Notes: a model not told the origin generated them from the letters alone. 64,000 nucleotides of DNA from Shinisaurus crocodilurus (GCA_021292165.1 JAHFWL010000231.1:91631-155630); one strand, 5' to 3'. Shown: positions 34,073 through 45,670, counted from the first letter of the stretch. Numbers and translations: made by a program.

Positions 34073-34921
34073 ATAGAATCATAGAAAAGTAGAGTTGGAA
34101 GGGGCCTACAAGGCCATCGAGTCCAACCCCCTGCTCAGTGCAGGAATCCAGGTCAAAGCATCCCTGACAGATGGCTGTCCAGCTGCACCTTGAATGCCTC
34201 CAGATTGGGAGAGCCCACCACCTCCCTAGGTAGTTGGTTCCATTGTCTTATTGCTCTAACAGTCAGGAAATTTTTCGTGATGTTTAGGTGGAATCTGGGT
34301 TCCTGTAACTTGAGCCCATTATTCCATGTCCTGCAAACTGGGATGAACGAGAAGAGATCTTTGCCCTCCTCTGTGTGACATCCCTTCAAATACTGGAAGA
34401 GTGCGATCATATCTCCCCTCAGTCTCCTCTTCTGAAGGCTAAACATGCCCAGTTCTTTCAGTCTCTCCTCATAGGGCCTTGTTTCCAGTCCCTTTATCAT
34501 CCTTGTTGCCCTCCTCTGAACCCTCTCCAGTTTGTCTACGTCCTTCTGAAAGTGTGGTGCCCAGAACTGGACGCAGTACTCAAGATAAGGCCTAACCAGT
34601 GCCGAGTAAAGGGGAATTATCACTTCCCGCGATTTGGAAGCTATACTTCTATTAATGCAGCCCAAAATAGCATTTGCCTTCTTTGCAGCCACGTCGCATT
34701 GCTGGCTCATATTCAGTTTGTGATCTACCACAATTCCAAGATCCTTCTCACTTGTGGTATTGTTGAGCCAAGTGTCCCCCATTTTGTAACTCTGCATTTG
34801 GTTTCCTCTCCCTAGGTGCAGCACTTGGCATTTATCCCTGTTAAATTTCATTCAGTTGTTTTCGGCCCAGCGCTCCAGCCTATCGAGGTCACTTTGAATT
34901 TTGTTTCTGTCTTCCAGAATG
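34073..34921 (-). mobile_element. CR1 LINE 3' fragment with long open C-terminal frame
   Basis: Minus strand. An open frame opposite 34153-34851 encodes the last 232 residues of CR1 ORF2 ([59 protein letters not shown]) with the natural stop. Just upstream the expected Arg codon of NNRMKFN is TGA, and coding homology continues to the truncation near 34921. The 3' UTR runs to 34073 and ends in the TCTATGATTCTATG type. Confidence 0.92.
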
Positions 34922-35183
34922 GGAAGATCCTGCTGGTTCGGCCCCCTAACTGCATATGGGGTAGTACTGAATGTAATGTATTAAGAGGCCATCTAGTCCA
35001 GTCCCCTACTGTGAGGTAGAGCCAACAATCCACAAGCTGCCCCAACAATCCATAAGCCACCTGCACACACCTCCTCAAGGAGATCAGCCAATGCAATAAA
35101 ACAGTGTCTGAAAAGGAGAGTAAGAGTGTGTGATGTTCCCTTTGGGGGTCAGCTGTTCCACAGGATGGTGACCTCTTAACTTC

Positions 35184-35505
35184 ATGTGGTTTTGGATCCA
35201 TTCCAATCCACATTCTGGTCTGGTCTGGGGATGGAAAACAGCCTTGGACACCTTATTTGATGACTTATGCAGGGCAATACCTGAGAGGAGTTCAACTCTA
35301 TTGGTTCATCTGGAGCTTTCAACACCATTCGATAGTATTGAGGACTATCGTATTCTTCTGGGCTGCCTTACTAAGTTGGGTTTACAATGGCTCTGGTTCT
35401 TCCTGGACCATTGGTCCCTAAAGGTGGTGCTGGGGGACTTCTCCTCCACCCATTGGCATTTGTCTCATGGGGTGCATCAATTCAGAATGATAGGTTCGGG
35501 GGGGA
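35184..35505 (+). pseudogene. L2-type LINE reverse transcriptase fragment
   Basis: Translation gives LVHLELSTPFDSIEDYRILL, LTKLGLQWLWFFLDHWSLK, VVLGDFSST and LSHGVHQ. This is recognisable as the L2-type RT motif A to B region: D-LS-AFD-IDH-ILL, a wrongly evolved SYL-R, VVLGDFSS, L-GVPQ. The catalytic Asp of motif A is replaced (LELSTPFD). Decayed and truncated on both sides. Confidence 0.75.
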
Positions 35506-35706
35506 TGCTAGACACTTTAAAGCTGATTTGGGGGTGGCGTGGAGACTAAAACGGGATCCATTCCTCCCCACAGTTTTGAGGGCAACTTTTATGCATACAG
35601 CATATAGGTTCATCTAAGTAAGTAACGTGCACTATTTTGGATACTTTAGAGCTCATTTCAGTTTCAGAACTCATGTTTGCTTGAACACAACTAGAAGCCT
35701 CTATGC

Positions 35707-35827
35707 CAGTGTTCTCCAACCTTGGGTCCCCAGATGTTTTTGGCCTACAACTCCCAGCATGCCCCAGCCAGCGTAATTGGGAGTTGTAGGCCAAAAACAT
35801 ATGGGGACCCAATGTTGGAGAATACTG
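35707..35827. mobile_element. Fold-back hAT-like MITE, 121 bp, exact 8-bp duplication
   Basis: CAGTGTTCTCCAACCTTGGG at the left and its inverted partner ending GGAGAATACTG at the right. Flanked by CTCTATGC at 35699-35706 and 35828-35835, identical at 8 of 8 positions. The arms pair almost completely (GGCCTACAACTCCCA / TGGGAGTTGTAGGCC). Relatives at 38406-38479 and 54876-55011. Confidence 0.92.
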
Positions 35828-35835
35828 CTCTATGC

Positions 35836-36894
35836 GATCAGGAAAACTGATTTATTAGGGTTCCCAATTTTGTGGAGGCTTCTTCTGCTGATCAAGTGAC
35901 TGAGTACAGGCCCTCTTCAGACTCAACATGAGAAGGTCAGCGACTAAGGGGTGGGTGGGGACCTTGGAGCAGATCTTGCATGAACACCCTCTCCCCTCTT
36001 TTACCCCTCACATGAGCAGGTGGAATGTCTGCATAGGGCATGTGTAACAGTCATACACAGCACAGAGTCACACACATACCACAGAGACACTGAGTCAGGC
36101 AGAAAATAGAGTACTAAAGTAGTCAGAGAATATATAGAGCAGCCAAAACAGAGAACCATGAACTTAAAAAATTTGAAGCTATACAATTGGGGTCAAATTT
36201 GGAAGCGGGGCAGGTAGAGAATAACAACAAGTAACACTCAAGATGGACTCAACTGCAAGGATAAGTCAAAAGTACCAAGAAGGACATTATAAGGATATTT
36301 AAGATTGGACTGGATTGGAAAGGAAAGGATTGGTTGGAATAAGGAAGGAAACTGGTTTAGGAATTGATAAGATGAGAAACAGAAACTCCAAAAAAAACCC
36401 TCCTGCTACCACAACTAAATGTTCCTGCTCAGAAGATAGAGAACTAGCAAAGAGCAAAGAACAGACAAGACGCAAGTTGATATATTACTTCAGTGTCCCT
36501 CCCCCAAAGAACTGTGATTGGAGATCCCTGGTAATTAAAATAATAATAATAATTATTATTAAAATGATTCCCTATGATTACAAGCTAGACCTGTCAGTCA
36601 CAAAAGTACATTCCTAGCTAACCTCCCCGCACTCCCTCTTCTCATGCTGACATTTTCCTTATACAGGAAAGTTGGGGAGGGATGTTGCAAGTTTTACAGA
36701 TGCACTGTCTGCCACTTCCTTTGCCTCAGAATCTCCAGATTGCTCTGAAGCATTGTGATTCATTTTGGGGTGATTCAGGGGACTTTGCTTTGCTTTGGAC
36801 AGATCCAAAATTTGGCAGAATCAGCTCAATTCAGTTCGTGCTTTGTCCAAGTCCACTGCACATCCCTACAATATATAATAAAAAATAAGATACA
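35836..36894. other. Unassigned sequence
   Basis: No gene. Purine-rich between 36310 and 36480, with a short (TAA)n run near 36539-36560. Confidence 0.35.
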
Positions 36895-36896
36895 TA

Positions 36897-37064
36897 CCGT
36901 ATTTTTCCATCTATAAGACGCCCCCATGTATAAGATGACCCCCACTGGGCAGTTTCGCAGCCGCACAGTTCTCTCCTTGGCTTACTTCCGTGTATAAGAC
37001 GAACCTCAATTTTTAGTCTAACAATTTTAGGAAAAAGTATAGTCTTATACATGGAAAAATACTG
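36897..37064. mobile_element. Tc1/mariner-like MITE flanked by TA
   Basis: Starts CCGTATTTTTCCATCTATAAG and ends with GTCTTATACATGGAAAAATACTG, an inverted pair. The dinucleotide TA flanks both ends (36895-36896 and 37065-37066), the target of Tc1/mariner transposases. It also has internal TATAAGACG repeats. The superfamily is inferred only from the TA. Confidence 0.7.
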
Positions 37065-37083
37065 TATGTAGTATGTATTTTGA

Positions 37084-37129
<46 letters not shown>

Positions 37130-37130
37130 T
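37084..37130. repeat. (TG)n(TA)n microsatellite
   Basis: A TG run switching to TA near 37104. Confidence 0.95.
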
Positions 37131-38397
37131 CTCACAGGCTAATGCAGAAACAGAACTGTATTATGGGTAAAAACATATGGAAGTGACACAGATGGGAAAT
37201 AGACAAGACTAGATGGACCTGTGGTCTGATCATGCAAGGCAATGTGCTAATGGAATTCCAGTATGGTTAACTGTTCCATCCTTGCACTCTTTGTCTGTGT
37301 TCCTGGAGTGGACCAATGCACTCCACCCCTTTTTGTCACTCTATTTAAACTCACTTTGCCTACTAATTCTCCCTGTATTGTGTATGCAAGTCAGAGTTTG
37401 AATTGAATTATGGGGGTTATTAGCCCAGGAGAATGGATCATGTAAACAAGTCCTCAGGGGTATCTGCACAATATTCCAAGTACAACCAATTGCGTCGTCA
37501 ACTGAGAATGGTGCTCTCACTGAGAAGACCACAGGGACCACACTGCGTTGAAATAACACTAGACAACTGGAAGGATCTAGCTCTCAGTTTGAAAGCACAG
37601 CACTCAGATGAATAGCTGGAGATTACAGATCTGTATTCACTTGAGGGTGTTGTTATGGTGTAGTTAAACTGAAATAAATTGCACACTTTTAAACTTGCAA
37701 GTTTCCTGGTGGGAATACTTGACTGTAGAAACATGTTCTAAATATTGGAGTAAACGGTAGGGTAGGACCCTTGTGGAAATCATTCCTCAGCTGTGGAAAA
37801 TGAGCCATTGTTCTTTAAATATTGAATGGCTTTCCAAATGACAGTTCAGCAATACAGAATGCCATTTCCTTTTTATCGTTGTTGTTGTTATTATTATTAT
37901 GAGCAGCATAAAGCTAGTAAAAGAATGACTGGAATATGATGGAGGATTCCCCCCCACCCCTCATGCCTCATTTACAGATTTGACCACCTTTATGGTGGTT
38001 ACAGCCCTGAGATCAGAACCCCTTTCATGTGGATTCATCCTATGGCACAAGAATCTAACATGTAAAGGCCTAGAACCTCATCGGCGAGTTGGTTTGTGTG
38101 GTCTCTCCTGCAGAATCAGCACCCCCACCAGGAAAGATTCCTGTGATTGGCACTGCCCATGTCAATGTGGGCCTTTAAATGAGTGCTGTGCTGAAAGTTA
38201 CTCCTCCCCCCCCCAACCATTCTCATTAAATTTGATAGAAAAGAAATTGCATTCAAAAATAAATTTAAAGGAGAAGAAAATGGGTTAAGTCTAGGGTTCT
38301 TGTGCTTACCTTACTTTTGAGATGACTGAGGAGTGTGTGTGAGAGTGAGTGTCCTGTCTTTCCATTGTACAATCATCTGTCCAGTAAAGGCTGGTTG
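37131..38397. other. Unassigned sequence
   Basis: No gene. At 37195-37245 AGACTAGATGGACCTGTGG resembles a CR1/SINE 3' end. The rest is not recognised; a TATTTAAAC word at about 37343 and AATAAA at about 37673 alone do not establish an LTR. Confidence 0.3.
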
Positions 38398-38405
38398 GTC
38401 TAATG

Positions 38406-38479
38406 CAGTGTTCTCCAACCTTGGGTCCCCAGATGATTTTGGCCTACAACTCCCAGCATGCCCCACCCAGCATACACTG
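38406..38479. mobile_element. Fold-back hAT-like MITE, internally deleted
   Basis: CAGTGTTCTCCAACCTTGGG start as in the 35707 copy, but the right arm is mostly lost (ends CATACACTG). Flanks GTCTAATG (38398-38405) and CTCTAATG (38480-38487) match at 7 of 8. Confidence 0.75.
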
Positions 38480-38482
38480 CTC

Positions 38483-38660
38483 TAATGTCAGTGTATCCAC
38501 TCCGGGTTGTAGGCTGAACTTTTAAGGAGCTGTCCACAGTGTTGAACCTACTTTGGGAAGAGGGGAGAGATTCAGCACCATGGATAGCTCCTTGAAAGTT
38601 CAAACTGAAACCCGGAGTGAATTAACTGGCCCACGGACATTGGAGCCAGCCACCAGCCTG
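38483..38660. mobile_element. Fold-back MITE, second copy of the 6453 family
   Basis: GTCAGTGTATCCACTCCGGG ... GCTGAACTTTTAAGGAGCTG is repeated inverted as AGCTCCTTGAAAGTTCAAAC ... CCCGGAGTGAATTAACTGG. Arms and spacing correspond to 6453-6645. Confidence 0.75.
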
Positions 38661-38918
38661 CACTGCATCTCTCCGGCAGCCTGTAACCATCTTGGATTCC
38701 AGCAGCCATTTTGGCTTCATGCACTTCAATTAAAGCCCAAGAGAAGGCATCATGAGGTTTTTTTTAGCATCCCATAGTTTTGTTTTGTTTTCAGATCAGG
38801 AAGCACAGGCAGTCAGGGAGGCTGTAGCAATGGAGAAATGTGAAAGAAAACACAAACATGGCACCCTCAGCCACCTCACCGTGATTAAACTTGAATACAC
38901 CAAGAAAAGAAATTCAAC

Positions 38919-39575
38919 ATAGAATCATAGAATAGTAGAGTTGGAAGGAGCTCATAAGTCCATTGAGTCCAACCCCCTGCTCAGTGCATGAACCCAAGTC
39001 AAAGCATAGCATCCCTGACAGATGGCTGTCCAGCTGCACCTTGAATGCCTCCAGAGTGGGAGATCCCACCACCTCCCTAGGTAGTTTCTTCCATTGTCAT
39101 CTGAGAGTTCTTCTGCCAGTTCCTTTATTACTCTAGGATGTAGTTCGTTAGGTCCTGGAGACTTGGACTTGTTCAAAGTAATCAGGTGCTCCTTGACCAT
39201 TTGCCTATCAATCTCAAGCTGCAATCCTGCCCCTTCAGCTTGTACTTCAGGTTTGCCAGGGGGGGACATAAACCCTCTTTCAGGAGAAGACCAAGCCAAA
39301 GTAGGAATTGAAAACATCTGCCTTTTCTTTGTCATCTATTATCATTTTGCCGTCCTCTTTGCATAGTTGAACCACCATTTCTTTCCTCTGTCTTTTACTA
39401 TGCACGTATCTGAAGAAAGCTTTCTTGTTGCTTTTAGCATCCCTCGCTAGCCTCAGCTCATTCTCAGCTTTAGCCTTCCTGACACTATTCCTGCAGTTCT
39501 GTGCTACCTGCCTGTACTCTTCCTTTGTAGCCAGCCTGCCCTTCTTTCCACATCCTATGTGTCCTTTTTTTTGTT
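38919..39575 (-). mobile_element. CR1 LINE with large internal deletion
   Basis: Minus strand: 39575 to about 39099 encodes the endonuclease-RT linker and start of the RT (GRLATKEEY-like, AENELRLARDAKSNKKAFF, LNKSKSPGPNELHPRVIKEL, AEELSD). At about 39098 it jumps directly to the end of the protein (the PREVV region) and the 3' UTR, ending CTATGATTCTAT at 38919. Nearly the whole RT palm and thumb is missing. The joined frame runs on out of register. Confidence 0.88.
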
Positions 39576-40139
39576 ATAAAATGCCCTGAGAATGTGGCAG
39601 GAAAATGGAAGCCTCTTTCATGTGAGAAGAAAACATATAAGAAATTGTAGGATAGATTTTGGCACAGCACTAGCGCCACCACTTCCCTAAAGCTGGATGC
39701 CACACTGCCCCCCTCACATCTGTGTTGTGGGGGCCAGACTGCCAACACAGTTGATGCTGTTGGCACTTGCAATGACAGCGCACAAAAACCCTTAGGGGAA
39801 AAAAGAAGAAGTTGTGCTACAGTCCTTGCCAATGGTGAGCCCTACCTCCTGTCAGAAATTGTTGGAGCAATTTGGTGAATTGTCCCTCCAATTTCTCTGC
39901 CCGCAAATAGGGTGGAGCATCTCAAGAGGCCATTTCCATGCAGCTCTGCTTTAAAAGTTCCACTCGTGGTGTGGGATGAGCTCACAGAAAAAAGCTCCCC
40001 GCGGCAGGGATGTAGCAAGTAAGGGGCACCTACTTCCAGTTTATTGGAGTGAAACAGTGTTCAGCTCATGGGCATTGTTAAATGCAGGTACAAGGGGCAT
40101 GTGCAAGAAAAAAAGGCAAAAAGGGCAAGAAGGATGGCC
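39576..40139. other. Unassigned sequence
   Basis: No gene or named repeat recognised. Confidence 0.35.
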
Positions 40140-40190
40140 GGTGACCGGCCAGATGGGCGATTAATAAATATAATAAATAAATAAATAAAA
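40140..40190 (+). mobile_element. L2-like 3' tail remnant with (AAAT)n
   Basis: CCGGCCAGATGGGCGATTAA then TAAATATAATAAATAAAT is an L2/SINE-type 3' end. The same GGCCAGATGGGCGAT word occurs inverted at 51540-51552. CR1 sequence starts immediately after, so CR1 probably inserted at the A-rich tail. Confidence 0.6.
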
Positions 40191-41481
40191 GGAGGAACCT
40201 GGGAACTATAGGCCAGTCAGTCTGACCTCAATCCCTGGGAAAATTTTGGAGCAGATTATGAAGAAGTCAGTCTGCAAGCACCTTGAAAACAATGCAGTGA
40301 TTACTGGAAGCCAACATGGATTTGTCAAGAACAAATCCTGCCAGACTAATCTGATCTCATTTTTTGATCGGGTAACCTCCCTTGTGAACTGTGGGAATGT
40401 GGTGGACATAATATATCTGGACTTCAGCAAAGCTTTCAACAAAGTGCTTCATGATATCCTGGTTAGCAAGCTAGCTAAAAGTGGGCTAGATGGAACAACT
40501 ATCAGGTGGATCCACAATTGGCTACAGAATCGGACTCAAAGAGTGCTTATCAATGGTTCCTTCTCAAACTGGGGAGAGGTAACGAGCGGGGTACCACAGG
40601 GCTCGGCCCTGGGCCCAGTGCTCTTCAACATTTTTATTAATGACTTAGATGAGGAGGTACAGGGAATGCTTATGAAATTTGCAGATGACACAAAGTTGGG
40701 TGGAACAGCTAATTCTCTGGAAGACAGAAACAAAATTCAAAGCAATCTCAATAGGCTGGAGTGCTGGGCCGAAAACAACAGAATGAAATTTAATAGGGAT
40801 AAATGCCAAGTGCTGCACCTAGGGAAAGGAAACCAAATGCAGAGTTGCAGAATGGGGGACACTTGGCTCAACAATACTACAAGTGAGAAGGATCTTGGAA
40901 TTGTGGTAGATCATAAACTGAATATGAGCCATCAATGTGATGTGGCTGCAAAGAAGGCAAATGCTATTTTGGGCTGCATTAATAGAAGTATAGCTTCCAA
41001 ATCATGGGAAGTGATCATTCCCCTTTACTCGGCACTGGTTAAGCCTCATATTGAGTACTGCGTCCAGTTCTGGGCACCACACTTTAAGAAGGACGTAGAC
41101 AAACTGGAGAGGGTTCAGAGGAGGGCAACAAGGATGATAAAGGGACTGAAAACAAGGCCCTATGAGGAGAGACTGAAAGAACTGGGCATGTTTAGCCTTC
41201 AGAAGAGGAGACTGAGGGGAGATATGATCGCACTCTTCCAGTACTTGAAGGGTTGTCACACAGAGGAGGGCCAGGATCTCTTCTCGATCATCCCAGTTTG
41301 CAGGACATGGAATAATGGGCTCAAGTTACAGGAACCCAGATTCCACCTAAACATCAGGAAAAATTTCCTGACTGTCAGAGCAATAAGACAATGGAACCAA
41401 TGACCTAGGGAGGTTGTGGGCTCCCCCACTCTGGAGGCATTCAAGGTGCAGCTGGACAGCCATCTGTCAGGGATGCTTTGA
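40189..41481 (+). pseudogene. CR1 ORF2 reverse transcriptase, one premature stop
   Basis: RT that would copy CR1 (and CR1-tailed SINE) RNA at nicked target DNA. Motifs in order: GNYRPVSLTSIPGK (40201), GSQHGFVKNKSCQTNL (about 40307), YLDFSKAFNKV (about 40413), TSGVPQGSALGPVLFN (about 40582) and FADDTKL (about 40678), then the thumb and the C-terminal [10 protein letters not shown] and [13 protein letters not shown] segments. The frame is open through 41400. A TGA at 41401-41403 stands where the copy at 34 kb encodes Leu, and the natural stop is TGA at 41479-41481. In motif A the conserved second Asp of AFD is Asn here. The catalytic Asp residues (LDF and FADD) are intact. No ATG start belongs to it; the copy is 5'-truncated. 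Confidence 0.9.
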
Positions 41482-41562
41482 CCTGGATTCCTGCATTGAG
41501 CAGGGGGTTGGACTCAATGGGCTTGTAGGCCCCTTCCTACTCTACTTTTCTATGATTCTATG
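40191..41562 (+). mobile_element. CR1 LINE, 5'-truncated, with complete RT region
   Basis: Spans the CR1 RT from the GNYRPVSL motif to the 3' UTR and the terminal TTCTATGATTCTATGATG. It is the longest CR1 copy in the window and the reference for the others. The 5' truncation is within ORF2; there is no endonuclease. Confidence 0.93.
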
Positions 41563-42562
41563 ATGTGGCCCAAATATTCTACAATATGCCCAGAATCTTT
41601 TGAGCTCCCTTAATGACATCATCTGCTTTAACAGAACTCTTTCTGAGCTCAGTAGCCTTGCTCACAGCCTTGCAGTGTCTTGCTGCTTAAAAAAGATATG
41701 CATTGACAATTCATTACAAAATAATGCGGGCGGGGGGATGCACCAATCAATCATTCAACAGCCATTGGGTGAACTTTTGTATAGTCACCACTGCTTCTAA
41801 GGGGAAGTTCATAAAAGTTGTAGGTAGACATGTTGATTCACTAGGAACAAAAAAAAAAAATCCAACGTAGGGAAATCGCTGTATTAGAACCAAATAAAAT
41901 GTCACAAAAGCGGGAGGATGCCTTTGACTTCTCCAGAACAGTGCTTTAAGCTGGATGATGACAATATGGGGGGGGGGGAGTGAAAAAGCTGGTCATGATG
42001 AAGCCCTAACGACTGAAGTTTGTATTGTTTCAGTTTATAACTTGAGGTGTCAGGAGGATTAGACTTTGCTAGGCTTTACTGAGGGTTGCTGGGACAAAGA
42101 GACAATACTTGTTACTCTTCCCACCTCCCTTTTTTAATGTAATGTCTAGCAGTTACTCAGTTCTGTTTCCAGCACATGGAAAACACAGGCCCCCTGTGTG
42201 ACAGAGAGCAGAAGTGAAGTCGGGATTTGAACCTAGGTCTCCCTGATGCTAGCCCTTCACTCTAACCATTACAGCACATGAGTTTACAGTAGATGAGGCA
42301 AAATCATATTGAGACAGGAGAGGCTTTCTGCTGTTGGTAGTCAGGGAGCAAACAGGTGTCCTGCTCTAGCTGGGTCTGGCACCTTGCTACGCAAATAAAG
42401 GAATGAATACAACAGGAAAGTCAATTGAGCTGGAAAAGGTGCAGGAAAGGGCAGCTGATCAAGGGGCTGGAGCATCCCCCCCATGAGGAAAGATCCCAGT
42501 GTTTGGGGCTTTAAATATATTGCATGGGGTGGAGGAAGTGGATAGGCAGATGTTTTCCCTCC
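41563..42562. other. Unassigned sequence with a SINE fragment near 42205-42285
   Basis: The minus strand at about 42205-42285 has a tRNA-like head (TAATGGTTAGAGTGAAGGG, B box GGTTCAAATCCC), a decayed SINE. Otherwise no gene or repeat recognised. Confidence 0.4.
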
Positions 42563-42872
42563 CACATAATACTAGAACCTGGGGTGATCCATCACATGAT
42601 GTAGTGAAAGCTTTAAAGGGGGATAAGACAGATTCATGGAGGATAAGGTTATTAATGGCAACTTATCATGATGGCTCTATGCTTCCTCAAGGATCAAAGG
42701 TAATATGACTCTGTATACCAGTTGCTGGAGAACATAAATGGGATCATGCTATTTCATCCATGCCCTCTTGTGGGGCTTCTATAGGCATTTGGTTGGTCAC
42801 TGTTTGAACAGAATGCTGAACTAGATAGGACTTTGGCCTGATCCATGAGAGCTCTTCTTAGGTTCTTAAGTA
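42563..42872 (+). mobile_element. CR1-type LINE 3' UTR fragment
   Basis: ATAATACTAGAACCTGGGG, CAGTTGCTGGAGAACATAAA, TGAACAGAATGCTGAACTAG and TGATCCATGAGAGCTCTTC parallel the copy at 46838-47194. Noncoding. Confidence 0.75.
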
Positions 42873-43954
42873 AACAGTGTGTGTGTGTGTTTTATACCCT
42901 GCTGAAACAGAGGTCCCAAAGAAAACTGCTTCAGAGAGGCCCCAAAGAAAATGGCTAGAGACCATTCACACCTGGAATCCCAGTTCATTCTGCAATGGCC
43001 CATAACACACACTTCCCACAGGTTGGCAAACCAACATGCATGGTCAAGGGACATGTGGGTGCCCGTGCAGTGCCTTCCTCCCTTAACATCATGTGGGAAG
43101 TTGCCAATCCATGCAGAATATTGAACCATGTCGACTCTCTTTCTCACTCTTTGAAGCCCCATCCCCCCACCAAATGACTTCGATTGCTGCCCAGGTCATT
43201 GTTCAAACTGAGGATTCGTCATTTCCCCCTTCTGGCTTGATGACATTTGGGGACAGCCAGCCACTAAGATGCTCAGCCTGGATAACATCATCACACCTGC
43301 AGCTGTCTTTTCTCTGCTGGGCTCCCAGCGGACCTCTTGCCTCTCAGCTGATGTAATGCTCCTTGGCTCAATGTGAACGTTTCTCTTTTGTGCTCTGTCT
43401 GTGTATGTATATGTAGTCACTTTATTACCAGGGAGAAAGATAACCCATTTCCAATCCATCTACCCCAATACCGCAAGAAAGCAAGGCAATAACAATTATC
43501 TCTGGCCTTACATTTTCTCCCTTCTCCGAATAGCTCATGTACAGTAATGAATTGTAACAGCTCCTTCGTGCGGACTTCTCTCCCATATAATTAATGTCCT
43601 AAGATATTCTATTTACTGGTGAAGTCGTTTGAATGAAGAAGTGATTACTTGGAGTAAACAGAGCAGCTAACCACATTTCACAAACAAAGAAGACGGCGGT
43701 TCCTATGAAAGGCAGCCCTTCGGGACACAGCTTTCTCAGGTGTTTTTTCTGCCTCCCCCCACCCTGTCTTTCTCTTTGTGTATTATATTTATTACATCCG
43801 GATTGCTGATAATCACAGGAAAGCCACATTCATGGTTTGTCATGAACAAAATGCAAATATTCAACTGTTTCATGCATCAGTGTCTTTCTTTTAATTCTAC
43901 TGTTTATGAAATGGATTCACTGGACCTTTGTAGGGCAATTCAGTCTCTTTCTGG
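42873..43954. other. Unassigned, partly unique-looking sequence
   Basis: No gene. Positions 43480-43720 contain CATATAATTAATGTCC and TGATTACTTGGAG words and lack repeat hallmarks. Confidence 0.35.
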
Positions 43955-44187
43955 CCCATGCCACTTTCATACGTGTTCACCGGTAAGTCCTTAACATCCT
44001 GTTCCTGTGTTGGTCTGCAGTTTTTGTTTAAAGATCTGCATGAACATTTGCACCATGTTTTTAAATGTATCTCCTCTTGAAATACACATTTCTAAAAGCA
44101 CTTCTCCCAAAATTCACATTTTCAATATATTTTGATACGCTTTTTTTTTTTTTTTAAAGCCCAGAACTGCATCAGAACATTCAGGAA
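43955..44187. mobile_element. Truncated relative of the 14400-14777 MITE
   Basis: Shares CACTTTCATA, TGAAATACACATTTCTAAA-like and CAGAACTGCATCAGAACATTC-like words with 14440-14670, in the same order. The terminal TAGGGATG is not preserved. Confidence 0.5.
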
Positions 44188-44188
44188 G

Positions 44189-44561
44189 TAGGGGTGGATG
44201 GATATGCAATGTCTGAGCTCACTGAAGTTCTCAGAATTCCTCCTCTGAGTTCTGTTCACCTCGTCTGCATTCCCAAATGCAAGTGTCATCTTCTTTTTGA
44301 TTGGGAAATATCTACACCTTTAAAGGTGTGCACCTAAAATGCACACTTTTCCCCCATAGGCCAAAGCATGAAAATACAGATGAGGGGAATGCACATTGGT
44401 GCAAGTGTGCACTTGCATAAGTTTGCACTTTTGAACATGGATGCAAGATTGGGAAATTGTGAACATTTCCAGATAATTGCACTCCTGCTCCCATTCAGGG
44501 CTATGAAGGGGATGCGCAAACATGATTTCCAAACAAATAATACAATTCTCATACATCCCTA
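44189..44561 (+). mobile_element. AT-rich hAT-like MITE (TAGGGGTGGATGG...ATACATCCCTA)
   Basis: Inverted termini enclose AAAATGCACACTTTTCCCC, AAAGCATGAAAATACAG and GTGTGCACTTGCATAAG words shared with 9526-9924 and 12262-12579. Noncoding. Confidence 0.75.
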
Positions 44562-44837
44562 TGTGGGAGGTGCAAATCAGGTCTGTTTGTTTGTATCAGA
44601 ATTCATAATGCTTGAATTTCTCAAGCATTTCTAGCCAAAACACCTCCTGAAACCATTTCATTTCTTTTTAGGTTTGGGAGAGTTAATTAGAGGTTGGAGT
44701 GAGTTGACAGAGAAACTAAGAGTAGTAGTTTTATTTGTTCAGACAATGAGACAGAAACTACTGTTTGATCTTGGCTTGTTTGGACAAATACTAAACTGAA
44801 GCTCACTCACATAATACTAAATGCTATAGCATCCTCC

Positions 44838-44975
44838 CACCTGGACCTGATGGCCTAAATGCCCCCTTCCAACTCTATGATGCTATATTTTGGTTTTCAA
44901 ACTCCCATAACCCCCACCCAGCATGTCCAAGAGTCAGGCATGCTGGGAGGTGTGGTCTAAAACATTTGGAGCGCA
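44838..44975 (+). mobile_element. CR1 3' tail followed by a decayed hAT MITE
   Basis: CCTGATGGCCTAAATGCCCC and CCAACTCTATGATGCTAT are a CR1 3' end (to about 44887). Then AAACTCCCATAACCCCCACCC and GGCATGCTGGGAGGTGTGG form a weak fold-back of the 35707 type. Confidence 0.55.
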
Positions 44976-45670
44976 CCAGGATGGTTTAGTGTTACATCCA
45001 AACACAGTTGAGCTTTTCTACATGAGGCTGTTAATCAGCGATATCTACTTTTGATTTCATCACAGAATTGAGATCTGAGCGTTACATGAGGAGTGTTTCC
45101 TTTCCTGATTTCCCACTACATAACCTCTAGGTTGCACTGTGGTATAGCAAAATAGCACAAATACAAAAGAGGAGACGGTGCTTCATTTCACTTTCACAAT
45201 TAAATGCCACGTATTCCTTCTTCTCAAAAAACCCCAAAAACTTGCCAGAAGTGCTGGTTAGCCACAGAAGTGAAACTGGAACATCACGATGTTGTCTAAA
45301 GAATCCATGAACAGCAATGAGTAGGGAATGATGAGCACACCATAAATGCCTCAGCTAGAAAAGCCCATTGTTGCAAAATAAATTTCCTGATTAAGCCAAT
45401 CACACAGTACGTAGAAAGATGTGAAATACCCTCTCTCTCTCTCTCTCTCTCTCTTTCTTCAGCCACAGACTAATACTATGTGCAATAGCAAGCCAGTCAG
45501 CCATTTGTTAGAGAACAAGGATAAGCAATAGAAAATTGACCAGCATTTGATGAGGAACAGCATAGCACCATGTGAAATAGCAAGCTGCTTACCAGTTTGA
45601 GTGGAGAATGATGCACTGCACACTTATGCATAAAAAGGAAGTGGGGAAAAATGCCAGTATCATACAGCTC
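44976..45670. other. Unassigned sequence with (CT)n at 45429-45456
   Basis: No gene or family recognised. Confidence 0.4.

Noticed and set aside
37190..37690. Possible LTR (TATTTAAA and AATAAA)
   Set aside because: No termini, duplication or second copy was found; the two words alone are not evidence.
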